A stretch of 5,472 nucleotides of DNA from Methanimicrococcus sp. (GTDB lineage Archaea; Halobacteriota; Methanosarcinia; Methanosarcinales; Methanosarcinaceae): assembly GCA_009776675.1 (NCBI GenBank), contig WRNK01000098.1, positions 1 to 5,472 of the forward strand. The letters run 5' to 3'. Below the pieces are notes generated by a model. The model did no database searches, had not been told where the DNA came from, and saw only the letters and a list, made by a program, of their open reading frames with translations. The position numbers were made by a program, and so were the translations under genes. This document shows positions 5,116-5,472 of the stretch, in pieces. How positions within the stretch are numbered: position 1 is the stretch's first letter; every line of letters begins with the position of its first letter.

Positions 5116-5472
5116 CATTAAACTGAAGACGATCATCGCGGGGATGAAGTTTGGTTTTATCGCCGTAACCTAAATTGCATAAGAGATTGGATTTGAATTT
5201 TCCATCCGGGAAGAATTCTTTGTCGACGCCGGCATTGTCAAACCCGTTCATTGGTCCGCAGTCGAGTCCAAGTGCGCGTGCTGCTAAAATTAAGTAAGCG
5301 GCTTGAAGACAAGTGCTTTGATACATTTCTTTATTTACCGACTCGGGATTTTCTTTGTAGTAAGACAGTAAATCGATATGCGGATAAAGGCGCGGCATGT
5401 TTTCATAAAAGCATGTGTCTCCGGCAATGATGACCGTAACAGCTGCGCTTTCGATCTTTTTTACATTGCTTT
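5096..5472 (-). CDS. Nitroreductase family protein, RutE/malonic semialdehyde reductase-like (partial, 5' end off the window)
   Basis: The visible C-terminal 124 residues belong to the FMN-dependent nitroreductase superfamily, cytoplasmic NAD(P)H oxidoreductases that usually work as homodimers. The pattern follows the RutE/HadB branch: AAVTVIIAGD, FYENMPRLYPH, QAAYLILAARALGLDCGPMNGFD (about residues 56-78 of the visible part), FFPDGKFKSNLLCNLGYGD and a C-terminus RLQFNEACLIL. The corresponding part of E. coli RutE has [34 protein letters not shown] and RLSFEEACGLL. RutE is about 196 residues, so roughly the first third is missing to the right. Reading is open through position 5472 without a stop. 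No other pyrimidine-degradation (rut) genes are visible, so a malonic semialdehyde substrate should not be assumed. It lies 265 bp upstream of cbiM and is probably a separate transcription unit. Confidence 0.88.
   Translation of the reverse strand, partial: SNVKKIESAAVTVIIAGDTCFYENMPRLYPHIDLLSYYKENPESVNKEMYQSTCLQAAYLILAARALGLDCGPMNGFDNAGVDKEFFPDGKFKSNLLCNLGYGDKTKLHPRDDRLQFNEACLIL

Overview
All genes in this window lie on the minus strand, so transcription runs from right to left. It is a moderately AT-rich bacterial segment. The ferredoxin-linked 2-oxoacid oxidoreductase genes point to an anaerobe. Shine-Dalgarno sites are good (GGAGG, AGGAAGG, AGAGG). I cannot name the organism; an anaerobic bacterium of the clostridial/negativicute or rumen type is an inference from gene content only.

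Layout in transcription order: (1) 5472-5096, the C-terminal part of a RutE-like FMN nitroreductase, cut by the window edge. (2) A 265-bp gap with a partial duplication of the nitroreductase 3' end and a strong inverted repeat, GTATTA-N16-TAATAC, which has the half-site spacing of a NikR operator. (3) A three-gene ECF-type nickel/cobalt transporter: cbiM fused to a PDGLE (CbiN/NikN-like) domain, cbiQ and cbiO. cbiM and cbiQ are separated by three tandem copies of a 54-bp repeat. The first copy on the coding strand contains the cbiM stop codon. (4) A 151-bp gap with an extreme A/T tract, a candidate promoter and a small dyad. (5) A tightly packed ferredoxin oxidoreductase operon (ferredoxin-like subunit, VorB-type alpha subunit, TPP-binding beta subunit), which runs off the left edge.

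Functionally, CbiM-PDGLE binds Ni2+ or Co2+, CbiQ couples it to the ATPase, and CbiO drives uptake. The NikR-like operator favours nickel over cobalt. The oxidoreductase decarboxylates a 2-oxoacid, probably a branched-chain one, to acyl-CoA while reducing ferredoxin. Any link between the two modules, such as nickel for a ferredoxin-dependent hydrogenase, is speculation.

The protein families are ordinary. What stands out is the non-coding DNA. There are two separate sets of direct repeats, each including the stop codon of the upstream gene, plus a candidate metal-responsive operator. I see no convincing undescribed multi-gene system.
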